DNA of 64,000 nt from JBBRNH01 sp038230415. GTDB lineage: Bacteria > Bacteroidota > Bacteroidia > Cytophagales > Spirosomataceae. Shown here one piece after another: positions 7,670 through 14,773 of this stretch; the first letter of the stretch is position 1; each line of letters begins with the position of its first letter. The translations under genes and the position numbers were made by a program. Below the pieces are notes generated by a model that worked only from the letters and a program-made list of their open reading frames with translations, did no database searches and was not told where the DNA came from. The stretch spans positions 1 through 64,000 of the forward strand of contig JBBRNH010000019.1 of NCBI GenBank assembly GCA_038230415.1. Direction: 5' to 3'.

Positions 7670-8110
7670 TTAATCGGATTGGGCTAAGTGGCCGAATTGG
7701 GCGGGCAGCACCCAGTAGCCGCAGTTTCGCCAGACAAACGCCTGCAACTCGTGGACGCTCTCGCACTCGGCCATGTCAATGGCAATGTCAGCATCGTGAC
7801 ATTCGACCACTGCCGGGGAGTCTTCCACGAGAAACACGTCAATCGCAGCCGGGCTATCGGGATCGTCGGGGCTACCCTCAAACGCACGGGTGTAGTGGTT
7901 TTCGGAGGTGTGATCCTGCATAAATCCCAGATTCAGCAGCGCATCCGGCGTGAGCGGGAGCGGATTGATCTGATCGAGTTGGGCCAGCGTGGCGCTGTTG
8001 CCGCTGTGCAGCGTCACCGAGCGGGGCGTGGCCGAGACAACGGCGCGGATGTTGCCATCGTACTCCACTACGCTCAGGTAGGTCAGGTCGTGTAGTTCGA
8101 GGGTGTTCAT
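7670..8110 (-). CDS. hypothetical protein
   Basis: A 146-residue acidic protein read from the ATG at 8110 (MNTLELHDLTYLSVV), which overlaps the upstream stop as ATGA; the frame is open further upstream but that start would invade the neighbour. It has a beta-rich first third, then many Asp/Glu (SPDDPDSPAAIDVFLVEDSP) and an aromatic C-terminus (FVWRNCGYWVLPAQFGHL). No family recognised. Placed between the repressor-proximal genes and the clamp gene. Confidence 0.55.
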   Translation of the reverse strand: MNTLELHDLTYLSVVEYDGNIRAVVSATPRSVTLHSGNSATLAQLDQINPLPLTPDALLNLGFMQDHTSENHYTRAFEGSPDDPDSPAAIDVFLVEDSPAVVECHDADIAIDMAECESVHELQAFVWRNCGYWVLPAQFGHLAQSD

Positions 8111-8418
8111 GCGGCCAAAGCGGACAGACGTGAATCGGACGGGCTGGCCGGAGCGCACTGGGGCTGGGCAGCCCGAACCGTCATGGCGGTTGTATAGTTA
8201 CCGCGCTTCACCGCCAAGGTCAGGCAGGGGCGATAGCGCAGCGCGGCCACGAGGTAGCTTTCGGAGACCACTAAGCTGATCTCACGTCGCAGGGTTGCCA
8301 CAATGTCGGCGGGGGTCAGGTCGGTCTCGGTGGACTCCATCACGGACGGCATGGTGGCGGGGTGGCGGTGGTTGTGGCGCAGCAGCACACAGGTCAGGCG
8401 CAGGGATGAGGGTTTCAT
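8107..8418 (-). CDS. hypothetical protein
   Basis: A 103-residue basic protein of unknown function. Residues 25-75 contain two likely helices around a short linker (TPADIVATLRREISLVVSES), then KRGNYTTAMTVRAAQPQ. Its stop overlaps the ATG of the next gene. No transmembrane or signal sequence is convincing. Confidence 0.45.
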   Translation of the reverse strand: MKPSSLRLTCVLLRHNHRHPATMPSVMESTETDLTPADIVATLRREISLVVSESYLVAALRYRPCLTLAVKRGNYTTAMTVRAAQPQCAPASPSDSRLSALAA

Positions 8419-8457
8419 GGGACGTATTGGGGTTTTGTTTGATTTTGTGAGGGGGTA

Positions 8458-9012
8458 TTAAGCGGGTTGCTGGTGGGTGAACTCATCAAAAAACAGGCTG
8501 TACTGCTGGCGTTCGAGTTCGAGCTTGCGGTGGTTGACCTGTTTGCGCTCGGCTTTCAGGTTGCTTAGGTGAACGAACCGGGGGTCGTCGGCAAGACTGG
8601 CTTCGGCTTCTTTGATTTGGGTGGTGAGCCGGGCGCGTTCGCGGAGCAAGCCGGCTTCGGCCAACTGCGGGCCAAACAAGACATCTTCAGTGGTGCGATA
8701 GACCCAGAGTTCAAAGGCCGGACTGAGCCAGGCGGCAAATTTGAGGGCCAGCACCCGGTGCATCCACGTTCCCGACCGCTGTTTGGAGACGATCAAATCG
8801 GCCTCGGTTTCGATGCCTAAAAAACGCGAATTCGCGTTTTTTAGGCACTCTTCCATAAAGGCAACCGTACTGTCCATTCGCGTAAAATTCTCAACCCGCT
8901 TGTTGAAAATAGCGGCCATTTCGGTGGCGTTGACCATCAGCTTTTGGTTGCCCGTCAGGTCGAAGGCGATAGCGGTATGGCCGTAGGTAAAGGTTTGGAG
9001 TTGGGTGTTCAT
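8458..9012 (-). CDS. KilA-N domain protein
   Basis: A 184-residue protein with a KilA-N DNA-binding domain over residues ~5-112: LMVNATEMAAIFNKRVENF, then SGTWMHRVLALKFAAWLSP and FELWVYRTTEDVLFG, which is the usual end of the domain. The remainder (115-175) is charged and helical, a likely coiled coil. KilA-N proteins are typical of phages and other mobile elements and probably regulate or bind DNA. It supports an element or prophage origin for this region. Confidence 0.85.
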   Translation of the reverse strand: MNTQLQTFTYGHTAIAFDLTGNQKLMVNATEMAAIFNKRVENFTRMDSTVAFMEECLKNANSRFLGIETEADLIVSKQRSGTWMHRVLALKFAAWLSPAFELWVYRTTEDVLFGPQLAEAGLLRERARLTTQIKEAEASLADDPRFVHLSNLKAERKQVNHRKLELERQQYSLFFDEFTHQQPA

Positions 9013-9023
9013 GGCAGAGCGGG

Positions 9024-9350
9024 TTATGCCGGTTGGGGGTCATTGACGGGAACCAGGTCGGCTAAGGCCGGGACGCGGTTGTCCATGATATCGGTTTCGT
9101 CGAAGCCCATGAACTGCCGCAGGGCGTAGGTCATGTAGGTCGGCAGCACGTCGAGCCGCAGGTCGGCGGGGGGTATTTTCAGCACGGTGCGCTCAAAGTA
9201 CTTTTTGCCGTCGTTGCCCTCGGCAAAGGGCGAGGGTTTGCCAGCGAGGTAGCCCAGAAAGGCGTAGTACTGGTGGTGGTTGATCTGCCGGAGCCGGTCG
9301 CAGTGGTCGCGCAGGGTAGTCGTAGTCGTAATGGGTTCAGAGATGTTCAT
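9024..9350 (-). CDS. hypothetical protein, first gene of the element operon
   Basis: Read from ATG 9350 (MNISEPITTTTTLRDHCDRL); an upstream ATG at 9389 is possible but would put 13 odd residues into the control region. The 108-residue product is mainly helical with many aromatics (NHHQYYAFLGYLAGKPSPF). Being the promoter-proximal gene next to the operator pair, it may be an early or control function, but no family is recognised. Confidence 0.5.
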   Translation of the reverse strand: MNISEPITTTTTLRDHCDRLRQINHHQYYAFLGYLAGKPSPFAEGNDGKKYFERTVLKIPPADLRLDVLPTYMTYALRQFMGFDETDIMDNRVPALADLVPVNDPQPA

Positions 9351-9379
9351 GTATTGATACCGGATAATCAATTTTAGGA

Positions 9380-9432
9380 GGTACACCATTCGTTACATTT
9401 GCCGTTACACTATTTGTTACGATGTTTGTACC
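9380..9432. repeat. 12-bp-phased GTTAC direct repeats
   Basis: GTTAC occurs at 9392, 9404 and 9416, exactly 12 bp apart, with degenerate copies (GTAC) at 9381 and 9428. The array lies between the first operon gene and the palindromic operators. Regular short phasing suggests a protein-binding array; which protein is unknown. Confidence 0.5.
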
Positions 9433-9450
9433 GTTTGGTGTTGCAAACGT

Positions 9451-9482
9451 AAGAAATTTCTTATGAATACAAGAAATTTCTT
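9451..9482. promoter_or_regulatory. tandem repressor operators in divergent control region
   Basis: Two copies of the perfect 12-bp palindrome AAGAAATTTCTT start at 9451 and 9471, exactly 20 bp apart, in the AT-rich gap between the minus-strand operon and the plus-strand toxin/repressor genes. Two dimer sites two helical turns apart fit cooperative binding. The repressor at 10782-11231 is the obvious candidate ligand (inference). Confidence 0.7.
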
Positions 9483-9535
9483 ACAAAATATTTTTGTTGT
9501 ACAAATAATGTTCTGAAAATCAAAGAGTTGGGCTA

Positions 9536-9781
9536 ATGAAAACAACCATCAATGACCGAATTGCTAAGAAACAGGTCAAAGCCGCCATTGACGGCGACCT
9601 GTATCAAGAACTACTTCACCGGAAAGGCGTACAGGCCGTTGAGTTGGCCCCAACGGTTAAGCCGGGGGCTGATGCCGTATTGCTTCTCAGTGAAGCCAGT
9701 TTAGCAGAATCGTGGCTCACGCCCGAAGACGATCATTGGGACGCTTACTACCAGGAATTATGTATCAGAAAGGAGATGTAG
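9536..9781 (+). CDS. antitoxin of MazF-type pair, chimeric N-terminus
   Basis: An 81-residue protein ending in an acidic tail (LSEASLAESWLTPEDDHWDAYYQEL) of the kind that wraps a MazF toxin. The first 22 codons (MKTTINDRIAKKQVKAAIDG and two more) are nearly identical in DNA and protein to those of the antitoxin at 10103, so the start has been copied between genes. The 3' end overlaps the toxin start by 22 bp. It lacks a clear AbrB or RHH domain, so its DNA-binding mode is unknown. Confidence 0.7.
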   Translation: MKTTINDRIAKKQVKAAIDGDLYQELLHRKGVQAVELAPTVKPGADAVLLLSEASLAESWLTPEDDHWDAYYQELCIRKEM

Positions 9782-10092
9782 TGCTGGTGAACTTCCCGTA
9801 CAGCGACGGCAGCAAATTCAAGCCGCGCCCGGCATTGATAATCTCGTCGAAGCTGGTAAACCTGACGGGCGATTATATTCTGGTGCAGATCACATCGCAT
9901 CTCTGGAATGATGCTCTGTGTGAGCCGCTGGACGTAACCGATTTTAGGGGTAGCGGATTGCCCAAACCCAGCGAGGTGCGGGTGCATAAATTGTTTACGG
10001 CAAATCAGAAGCTGATTCTGGCGAAAGCTACAAGGCTTACAAGGGCCTGCCGGATGCGTGTGAACAAAAAATTGATAGCCATCATAAAATGA
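9760..10092 (+). CDS. MazF/PemK-type toxin (mRNA interferase family)
   Basis: Read from ATG 9760, which begins MYQKGDVVLVNFPYSDGSK as in MazF/PemK proteins; the open frame upstream is within the antitoxin. The 110-residue length is right for the family. The KPRPALIIS strand and the central YILVQITS strand belong to the conserved beta barrel, and SEVRVHKLFT corresponds to the last core strand. Such toxins cleave single-stranded RNA and are neutralised by the upstream antitoxin. Overlap with the antitoxin gene supports a type II module. Confidence 0.85.
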   Translation: MYQKGDVVLVNFPYSDGSKFKPRPALIISSKLVNLTGDYILVQITSHLWNDALCEPLDVTDFRGSGLPKPSEVRVHKLFTANQKLILAKATRLTRACRMRVNKKLIAIIK

Positions 10093-10102
10093 TTGACAAC
10101 CA

Positions 10103-10318
10103 ATGAAAACAACCATCAATGAGCGAATTACTAAAAAGCAGGTCAAAGCCGCCATTGACGGCGACCTGAAATCACTCCTGGAGGTGATGCTGAAAAAAGC
10201 GGAGTTGACCGAGAGTGACATTGTAGAAAGTTCGCTGCGAAGCTGGATAGCGACCAACTTGGACTTGCTCACCAAAACAGAGCGCGACCGATTTAAGCAT
10301 TTGTTTCTTCGCCCGTGA
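10103..10318 (+). CDS. antitoxin-like protein of PIN-type pair
   Basis: A 71-residue protein. After the shared leader (residues 1-22) it has a short helical domain LLEVMLKKAELTESDIVESS and ends KHLFLRP. Its TGA overlaps the GTG start of the PIN toxin gene (GTGA), a typical coupling for type II modules. The first 66 bases repeat those at 9536-9601 almost exactly. Confidence 0.7.
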   Translation: MKTTINERITKKQVKAAIDGDLKSLLEVMLKKAELTESDIVESSLRSWIATNLDLLTKTERDRFKHLFLRP

Positions 10319-10761
10319 GACAGTTTTTAGAGCGCGTCTATTTAGATGCCAATGTGGTTATCGGTGATTTTCTGTACCGATGCAAAGGGAACAGCCGTGA
10401 TTACAAAGCACACGTTGCCGTGGAGTACCTGCGTTCCCGCCAGTCGGCCACGTTGTACATCGGCAGTTTTACGCTGATTCAACTGATGAAAACGGCTCAG
10501 GCTGCCAAAATTGATAAGGCAGCCATCCGCGACGAGATCAAACGAATGGCAAGCCGCTACGAACTGGTGCATTTAGAAAAGAAAGACGTGGTGGCGGCAT
10601 TGAGCATCAAACACCCCGATCTGGAAGACGCACTTCAATATGCACTGAGCCAAAAAGTGCATTGTGCCAATGTGGTCTCGAACGACCGGCATTTTGAGTC
10701 ATTTGCCGATGTGATTCTGACGAAGCCGGGAAAAATCAGAAAGATTCAACTTGGCGGATAA
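10315..10761 (+). CDS. PIN domain toxin (VapC-like ribonuclease)
   Basis: A 148-residue protein starting at GTG 10315. PIN-type motifs are present: LDANVVIGDF near residue 10 (first Asp), PDLEDALQYALS near 97-108 (central acidic residues) and VSNDRHFE near 122 (last Asp). These Asp residues would coordinate the catalytic metal. VapC-type PIN toxins cleave RNA, often tRNA. It is coupled to the preceding antitoxin gene. Confidence 0.85.
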   Translation: MRQFLERVYLDANVVIGDFLYRCKGNSRDYKAHVAVEYLRSRQSATLYIGSFTLIQLMKTAQAAKIDKAAIRDEIKRMASRYELVHLEKKDVVAALSIKHPDLEDALQYALSQKVHCANVVSNDRHFESFADVILTKPGKIRKIQLGG

Positions 10762-10781
10762 AACAAGTAACCGACAACCAA

Positions 10782-11231
10782 ATGAAAACAACCATCAATG
10801 AGCGAATCGCTCAACTGATTAGCAAGGTGGCGAGGAGCCAGTCCGCGTTTGCTGCATCGTTGGGCAAAAAAGGGGGTTCGATAAGCCCCATTACCACCGG
10901 CAAGAGCAAGCCAGGCTTTGAACTGCTGGAACTCATTATTGATACCTATCCCCAGGTCAGTGCCGACTGGCTGATGAAGGGGGAGGGGCAGATGTTCAAG
11001 AAGGCCGTTGATCCCAATGGGCAGGGCGACGGCTACCTGATGAAGTACATTGCCGAACTCGAACGCAGCAACGCCGAGAAGTCGAAGATGATTGAGCTGT
11101 TACTATCGGGAAAGTCTGAGGGTGTACGTTCAGGCCAAAATGACTACCCTCATATTTGGGTTGCAAAAGGGCTATTACCGCCTTTTTTTTCGACCTTTGG
11201 GGCATCATTTGGGGTACACCACGAAAGCTAA
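10782..11231 (+). CDS. phage-type helix-turn-helix repressor
   Basis: A 149-residue protein with an N-terminal HTH: INERIAQLISKVARSQSAFA, then SISPITTGKSKPGFELLELI and SADWLMKGEGQMF, a pattern common for XRE-family regulators of Bacteroidota elements. The remainder holds a short coiled coil (about 90-110) and a hydrophobic tail, without a LexA/CI peptidase motif that I can see. It is the likely ligand of the operators at 9451-9482. Its first nine codons match the two antitoxin genes. Confidence 0.8.
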   Translation: MKTTINERIAQLISKVARSQSAFAASLGKKGGSISPITTGKSKPGFELLELIIDTYPQVSADWLMKGEGQMFKKAVDPNGQGDGYLMKYIAELERSNAEKSKMIELLLSGKSEGVRSGQNDYPHIWVAKGLLPPFFSTFGASFGVHHES

Positions 11232-11294
11232 GGGCTTTCAGGCCATGAATTAGATGAGTTATCGGAGTTCGCAGAACCCCTACGAGTGCACAGA

Positions 11295-11320
11295 GCCGGT
11301 CAAACTGACCGGCTTTTTTT
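11295..11320 (+). terminator. Rho-independent terminator
   Basis: GCCGGTCA at 11295-11302, an AAC loop, TGACCGGC at 11306-11313, then seven T. It is a perfect 8-bp stem and closes the toxin/repressor transcript. Confidence 0.9.
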
Positions 11321-11360
11321 ATGAGATTGAACGCCTAAAACCATTTGGTTGCTTGAGCTG

Positions 11361-12752
11361 TCAAGCAAATACCAGGGTGAACGTACTGCCAGCGGTCACC
11401 ACAGACTCGGCCCGGAGTTGACCGCCGTGCGCCTGCATAATTTGGCGCGACAGACTCAGGCCAATCCCTGAACCCGTTTTTTTGGTCGTGAAAAACGGAA
11501 TGAAAATTTTTTCTAACGCTTCGGGTTCGATGCCCGGCCCATTGTCGCTGACCCGAATACAAACCCGGCCCCGGTCAATACTACTGACTACACCGATACT
11601 CGGATTGGGTTGGTCGGTGAGGCTATCCATGGCGTTGCGAAGCAGGTTGATCAGCACCATGTCGAGCTGAGACGCATCGGCGAAAACCCACAGCGGCTGG
11701 GGCCAAACAGTAAGCGTAATCCTGATATGCAGCCGGTGCGCGTCGGGCCGGACGAGGGCCACCACCGCTGTGAGCAAGTCCGTTATCGATACCTCAACCC
11801 GGTTCGGTGCCGGAATGGTGGTAAAATGCCGGTACGCATCCACAAACTGCATGATGCCCTGCCCGCGCTTTTCGATGGTCGAGAGGGCGAGATGGAGATC
11901 GGTGAGTGGGGAAGAAGGGGAGGAAAGGGATGAGGGGGAAGAAGGAGAGGAAAGGGAGGAAGAGGACGAGGGGGACAGCAGGGCGGGCAGGTCGTGGTCG
12001 AGGATGGTACGCATGGTGCCAACGAGCGAGACAATGGGCGTGATCGAGTTCATGATCTCGTGGCGGAGCACAGTGGTCAGGTTTTGCCACGCTTCGAGTT
12101 CTTTCTGTTGCAACTCTGAATGGATGTTTTGCAGCGAAACCACTGTTAGCAATCTCCCCTGAAGCCGGACATTGGCACACCGTACCGATAATTCTACCTG
12201 ATCGGAGGTGTGATAAACGAAGGCTTCAGACTGCGATTGGCCCGTCAGTAAGGCTACCAATGCCGGGTGATCTGTCTGTAATTCAGTTAGTTGGCGCAGC
12301 CTGTACAGAGCCAGTAGTCGCAGGGCCGTTTGATTGATTAACGCCACGTTACCGGCTCCGTCGAAGGCGAGCAAGCCAACCGTAACGTGCTGAACAATGG
12401 TGTTGAGAAATTGGAGGTTGGTTTCGTTCTCGGCCCGCGCCTGCCGAAAGGCATCCAGCACAGTATTAAACTGCTCGTTTAGCCCCCGGAAACTCGGCCC
12501 CAGCCCGCTGTCGGCCCGGAAGGTGCTGGAAAAATCGGCGTATTGCACCGATTCCAGAAACCGGGTCAGTTTGCGGTTTATGCCGGTCAGGAATCGGTAC
12601 AGACTCACCGATTGCCAGGCTGTCAGTATCAATCCGGCACTGATCCAGGCTACCTGTCCGGCGGGGGCCGCGCTGAGGGCATAGCCTACGCCCCCGCCCG
12701 TAACGAGCAGGGCAACAATGCGGAGCGAAATCAGGCGGGCGAAGCGGTTCAT
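11361..12752 (-). CDS. NtrY-like sensor histidine kinase
   Basis: A 463-residue membrane kinase. Two membrane segments (about 8-29 and 33-54) form a hairpin without a large periplasmic domain, then a PAS-like domain (105-210), and a HisKA segment with the phospho-acceptor His231 (TVLRHEIMNSITPI). The ATPase domain has the N box LINLLRNAMDSL (Asn373), the G1 box SDNGPGI and a G2 box TGSGIGL. A Ser/Pro tract of about 22 residues (260-281) is inserted just after the HisKA helix. Its start overlaps the stop of the response-regulator gene, so the two form one operon and signalling pair. Confidence 0.9.
   Translation of the reverse strand: MNRFARLISLRIVALLVTGGGVGYALSAAPAGQVAWISAGLILTAWQSVSLYRFLTGINRKLTRFLESVQYADFSSTFRADSGLGPSFRGLNEQFNTVLDAFRQARAENETNLQFLNTIVQHVTVGLLAFDGAGNVALINQTALRLLALYRLRQLTELQTDHPALVALLTGQSQSEAFVYHTSDQVELSVRCANVRLQGRLLTVVSLQNIHSELQQKELEAWQNLTTVLRHEIMNSITPIVSLVGTMRTILDHDLPALLSPSSSSSLSSPSSPSSLSSPSSPLTDLHLALSTIEKRGQGIMQFVDAYRHFTTIPAPNRVEVSITDLLTAVVALVRPDAHRLHIRITLTVWPQPLWVFADASQLDMVLINLLRNAMDSLTDQPNPSIGVVSSIDRGRVCIRVSDNGPGIEPEALEKIFIPFFTTKKTGSGIGLSLSRQIMQAHGGQLRAESVVTAGSTFTLVFA
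11907..11975. repeat. purine-rich low-complexity tract inside kinase gene
   Basis: On the plus strand this reads as irregular GGGGAGGAAAGGGA-type repeats. It encodes Ser/Pro/Leu repeats (SSPSSLSSPSS) in the kinase. A similar tract lies in the partner regulator gene. Confidence 0.8.
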
Positions 12753-14215
12753 AATCCGTATTTCTCCATCCGCCGGTACAACGCCTGCCGCGACAGGCCG
12801 AGCGCACGGGCTACGTCGGTGATGTTGCCGTTGTGCTGTTGCAAGGCCTTCTGAATCAGTTGTTTTTCCATGTCTTCGAGTTGTATTTCCTGAACCGGCG
12901 TGAGCGACGAGGCCGGTTTTCCGGCTCTCGCCCAGTCGTCGGCTTCGAGCAGCGTACCCCGCCCGGCTCCGGCCCGAAAAAGAATGACGGCCCGTTCAAT
13001 GGTATGCTGCAACTCGCGGACGTTGCCCGGCCAGGGGTATTGCTGCCACTGCGCCAGCAACGCCGGGCCGATGCCCGTAATTGTTCGGTTGTGCTGTTGG
13101 CTGTACTGTTGCAAAAAATGAGTTGCCAGCAGTGGCAAATCGTTGGGGCGGTCGCGCAGGGGGGGCAAACTTAACTCGATAGTGTTAATCCGGTACAGTA
13201 AATCCTGCCGAAACCGAAGCGTCGGACCGTTCTGGCTCTGTACCCGCTCGTGAATGGCAGCGTTGGTGGCACAAACCAGCCGCACATCAACGTGAATGGC
13301 CCTGTTGCTACCCACCCGCGTCACGGTGCGTTGCTGCAAAACCGACAGCAGCCGGGCTTGCTGCGCCCCGGTGATATTACCGATTTCGTCTAAGAAAATG
13401 GTGCCGCCCCGCGCTTCCTCAAACCGCCCGGCGCGGTCGTCGCGGGCATCGGTAAAGGCTCCTTTTACGTGGCCGAACAACTCGCTCTCAAATAGTGATT
13501 CCGTTAATGAACCTAAGTCAACGGCCACGAACGGCCCCTTTTGCCGGGCCGACTGCCGGTGAATCTCCCGTGCCACGAGGTCTTTTCCGGTACCGTTTTC
13601 GCCTAATATCAGCACGTTGGCATCCGTAGGAGCCACCTGCTCAATGGTATCCAAAATCTGGCGCATGGGCGAAAGGGGGGAGCAGATAAAGGAGGAAGGG
13701 GAGGAGAGGGAGAAAGGGGAGGAAAGGGAAGAAGGGGAGAAAGGGGAAGAACGTGGGTCTCCCTCTCCTCCCTTTCCTCCCTCTCTTCCCTTTCCTCCTC
13801 CATTTACTGCCCCGATCAGCGTAGCGACCAATTTGTCGTTTTCCCAGGGTTTTAGCACAAAATCGGTGGCTCCGGCTTTGATGGCCCGCACCGCCATGTC
13901 AACGTCACCGTAGGCCGTAAACAGCACCACAACCAACGCCGGGTCAATATCCAGCACCTGATCGAGCCAGTGAAACCCTTCGTGGCCCGAATTGGTATCC
14001 CGCGTTACGCCCGACCCAATCAGGCGCGACCCGGTCGAGCGCGACCCGGTAAAGTTCATGTCCAGCAACACCGCGTCGTACTGACCATTGGTGATGAGAA
14101 ATGGGAGCCGTTCGGGGTTCTTCTCGATGTCGACCTGCCCAAAATGCCGTTTCAGCAACAGCCGGGCCGCCAGCAGTACGTCGGGATCGTCGTCAATGAT
14201 AAGGAGTTTAGTCAT
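12749..14215 (-). CDS. NtrC-family sigma-54-dependent response regulator
   Basis: Read from ATG 14215 (MTKLLIIDDDPDVLL): 488 residues. The receiver domain has Asp8-10, phospho-acceptor Asp52 (LLDMNF) and Lys122; a Gly/Ser/Arg repeat (56-76) interrupts it just after Asp52. A low-complexity linker (138-182) leads to the AAA+ domain, with Walker A GENGTGKD at 205-212, the sigma-54 contact loop GAFTDA at 252-257 and Walker B GTIFLDEIG. A Fis-type HTH closes the protein (NITDVARALGLSRQALYRRM). It activates sigma-54 promoters after phosphorylation by the neighbouring kinase. Likely target sites are the TGTCCG-N4-CGGACA dyads at 14540, 33976 and 48079. Confidence 0.92.
   Translation of the reverse strand: MTKLLIIDDDPDVLLAARLLLKRHFGQVDIEKNPERLPFLITNGQYDAVLLDMNFTGSRSTGSRLIGSGVTRDTNSGHEGFHWLDQVLDIDPALVVVLFTAYGDVDMAVRAIKAGATDFVLKPWENDKLVATLIGAVNGGGKGREGGKGGEGDPRSSPFSPSSLSSPFSLSSPSSFICSPLSPMRQILDTIEQVAPTDANVLILGENGTGKDLVAREIHRQSARQKGPFVAVDLGSLTESLFESELFGHVKGAFTDARDDRAGRFEEARGGTIFLDEIGNITGAQQARLLSVLQQRTVTRVGSNRAIHVDVRLVCATNAAIHERVQSQNGPTLRFRQDLLYRINTIELSLPPLRDRPNDLPLLATHFLQQYSQQHNRTITGIGPALLAQWQQYPWPGNVRELQHTIERAVILFRAGAGRGTLLEADDWARAGKPASSLTPVQEIQLEDMEKQLIQKALQQHNGNITDVARALGLSRQALYRRMEKYGL
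13670..13804. repeat. low-complexity purine/pyrimidine tract in regulator gene
   Basis: A ~135-bp stretch of GGGGAGGAAAGGGA-like repeats followed by the complementary CTTCCCTTTCCTCC type, so it could fold on itself. It encodes Gly/Lys-rich then Ser/Pro-rich linker residues 138-182 between receiver and AAA+ domain. Confidence 0.8.
14024..14050. repeat. 15-bp-period in-frame tandem repeat in receiver domain
   Basis: GCGCGACCCGGT is present at 14024 and 14039. It gives repeating Gly-Ser-Arg pentapeptides right after the phospho-acceptor Asp of the regulator. Confidence 0.7.
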
Positions 14216-14307
14216 TTGTTGGGTATTGGCGGTTGTTACACAGAGTTTAACATGAAGTTGCACAGAGATTTTAGTTCATTAAGTAGTTATTTAGGTTGCT
14301 TGTTTGG

Positions 14308-14380
14308 CATCGCCCCTCGGCTGTGCCGGTTCAGGCGGGAAGTCCGTTCTTGCGCGTATGCTCACAGCCCAGGGGCGGTG
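14308..14380. repeat. imperfect inverted repeat element in regulator leader
   Basis: Arms 14308-14325 and 14363-14380 match at 16 of 18 positions. They are nested in a larger, weaker inverted repeat with ACAGAG/CTCTGT ends (about 14235-14468). It resembles a palindromic intergenic element inserted in the leader of the regulator operon. I see no gene in 14216-14773. Confidence 0.5.
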
Positions 14381-14471
14381 GGCGACAAACCCGGTTCTAC
14401 CAAAAATGAACATACCTAAATAGTTAGTTCTTTAAATAAGCCTCTGTTTATCTCTGTGTGATGGTAACGCT

Positions 14472-14486
14472 GCAAATGCCGTACCT
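14472..14486 (-). promoter_or_regulatory. putative -24/-12 (sigma-54) promoter for regulator operon
   Basis: The minus strand reads AGGTAC-GGCAT-TTGC, a close match to TGGYAC-N5-TTGC. Its -24 end is 61.5 bp from the centre of the nearer dyad (14540-14555), the same geometry as at the other three promoters, which suggests autoregulation. Confidence 0.6.
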
Positions 14487-14539
14487 GATTTTCGGGTGGT
14501 TCATTGTCAGTCAGTTAGGGCAAACGAGGCCGGGTGCTG

Positions 14540-14576
14540 TGTCCGAAATCGGACAGGCTGCGTCCGCTATCGGACA
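14540..14576. promoter_or_regulatory. paired activator-binding dyads
   Basis: TGTCCGAAATCGGACA (14540-14555, perfect arms) and CGTCCGCTATCGGACA (14561-14576), centres 21 bp apart. The same pair recurs at 33976 and 48079. They lie between the divergent regulator and adaptor genes. Inferred enhancer sites for the NtrC-type regulator. Confidence 0.75.
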
Positions 14577-14629
14577 ATCTGGTTGCGTTGTAAATGGTTA
14601 ACCGATTGATAATCAAGCCATCAAAAATG

Positions 14630-14644
14630 TGGCATATTGTTTGG
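14630..14644 (+). promoter_or_regulatory. putative -24/-12 (sigma-54) promoter for efflux operon
   Basis: TGGCAT-ATTGT-TTGG, starting 61.5 bp downstream of the second dyad centre. The last base deviates from TTGC, as it does in the promoter at 34066. Confidence 0.6.
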
Positions 14645-14671
14645 CATATAGTAATCAGCAAGGTTGACTAT

Positions 14672-14762
14672 TTTTTGTCATGCTGACGCAAAGAAGTAGC
14701 TTACTCGAACAAAACTGTAATTAACTGGCGCAGGATTCTTCCTTGCGTCAGCATGACAAAAA
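14672..14762. repeat. REP/MITE-like element with 20-bp terminal inverted repeats
   Basis: TTTTTGTCATGCTGACGCAA at 14672-14691 is perfectly complementary to 14743-14762, with 51 bp between. Such TGTCATGCTGACG-type intergenic hairpins are common in Bacteroidota. It sits between the -24/-12 promoter and the adaptor gene, and its right arm supplies an in-frame ATG at 14753. Confidence 0.8.
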
Positions 14763-14773
14763 CGCTGAAACCA

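Noticed and set aside
11232..11294. Possible tRNA 3' end or attachment site near the element's right edge
   Set aside because: A GTTCGCAGAAC hairpin-like stretch is visible, but no clover-leaf, CCA end or matching repeat at the left side can be shown within the window.
11880..13804. Purine-rich repeats in the kinase and regulator genes as a non-coding break or assembly junk
   Set aside because: Both tracts keep the reading frame intact and join normal domains on each side, so they are treated as coding low-complexity insertions.
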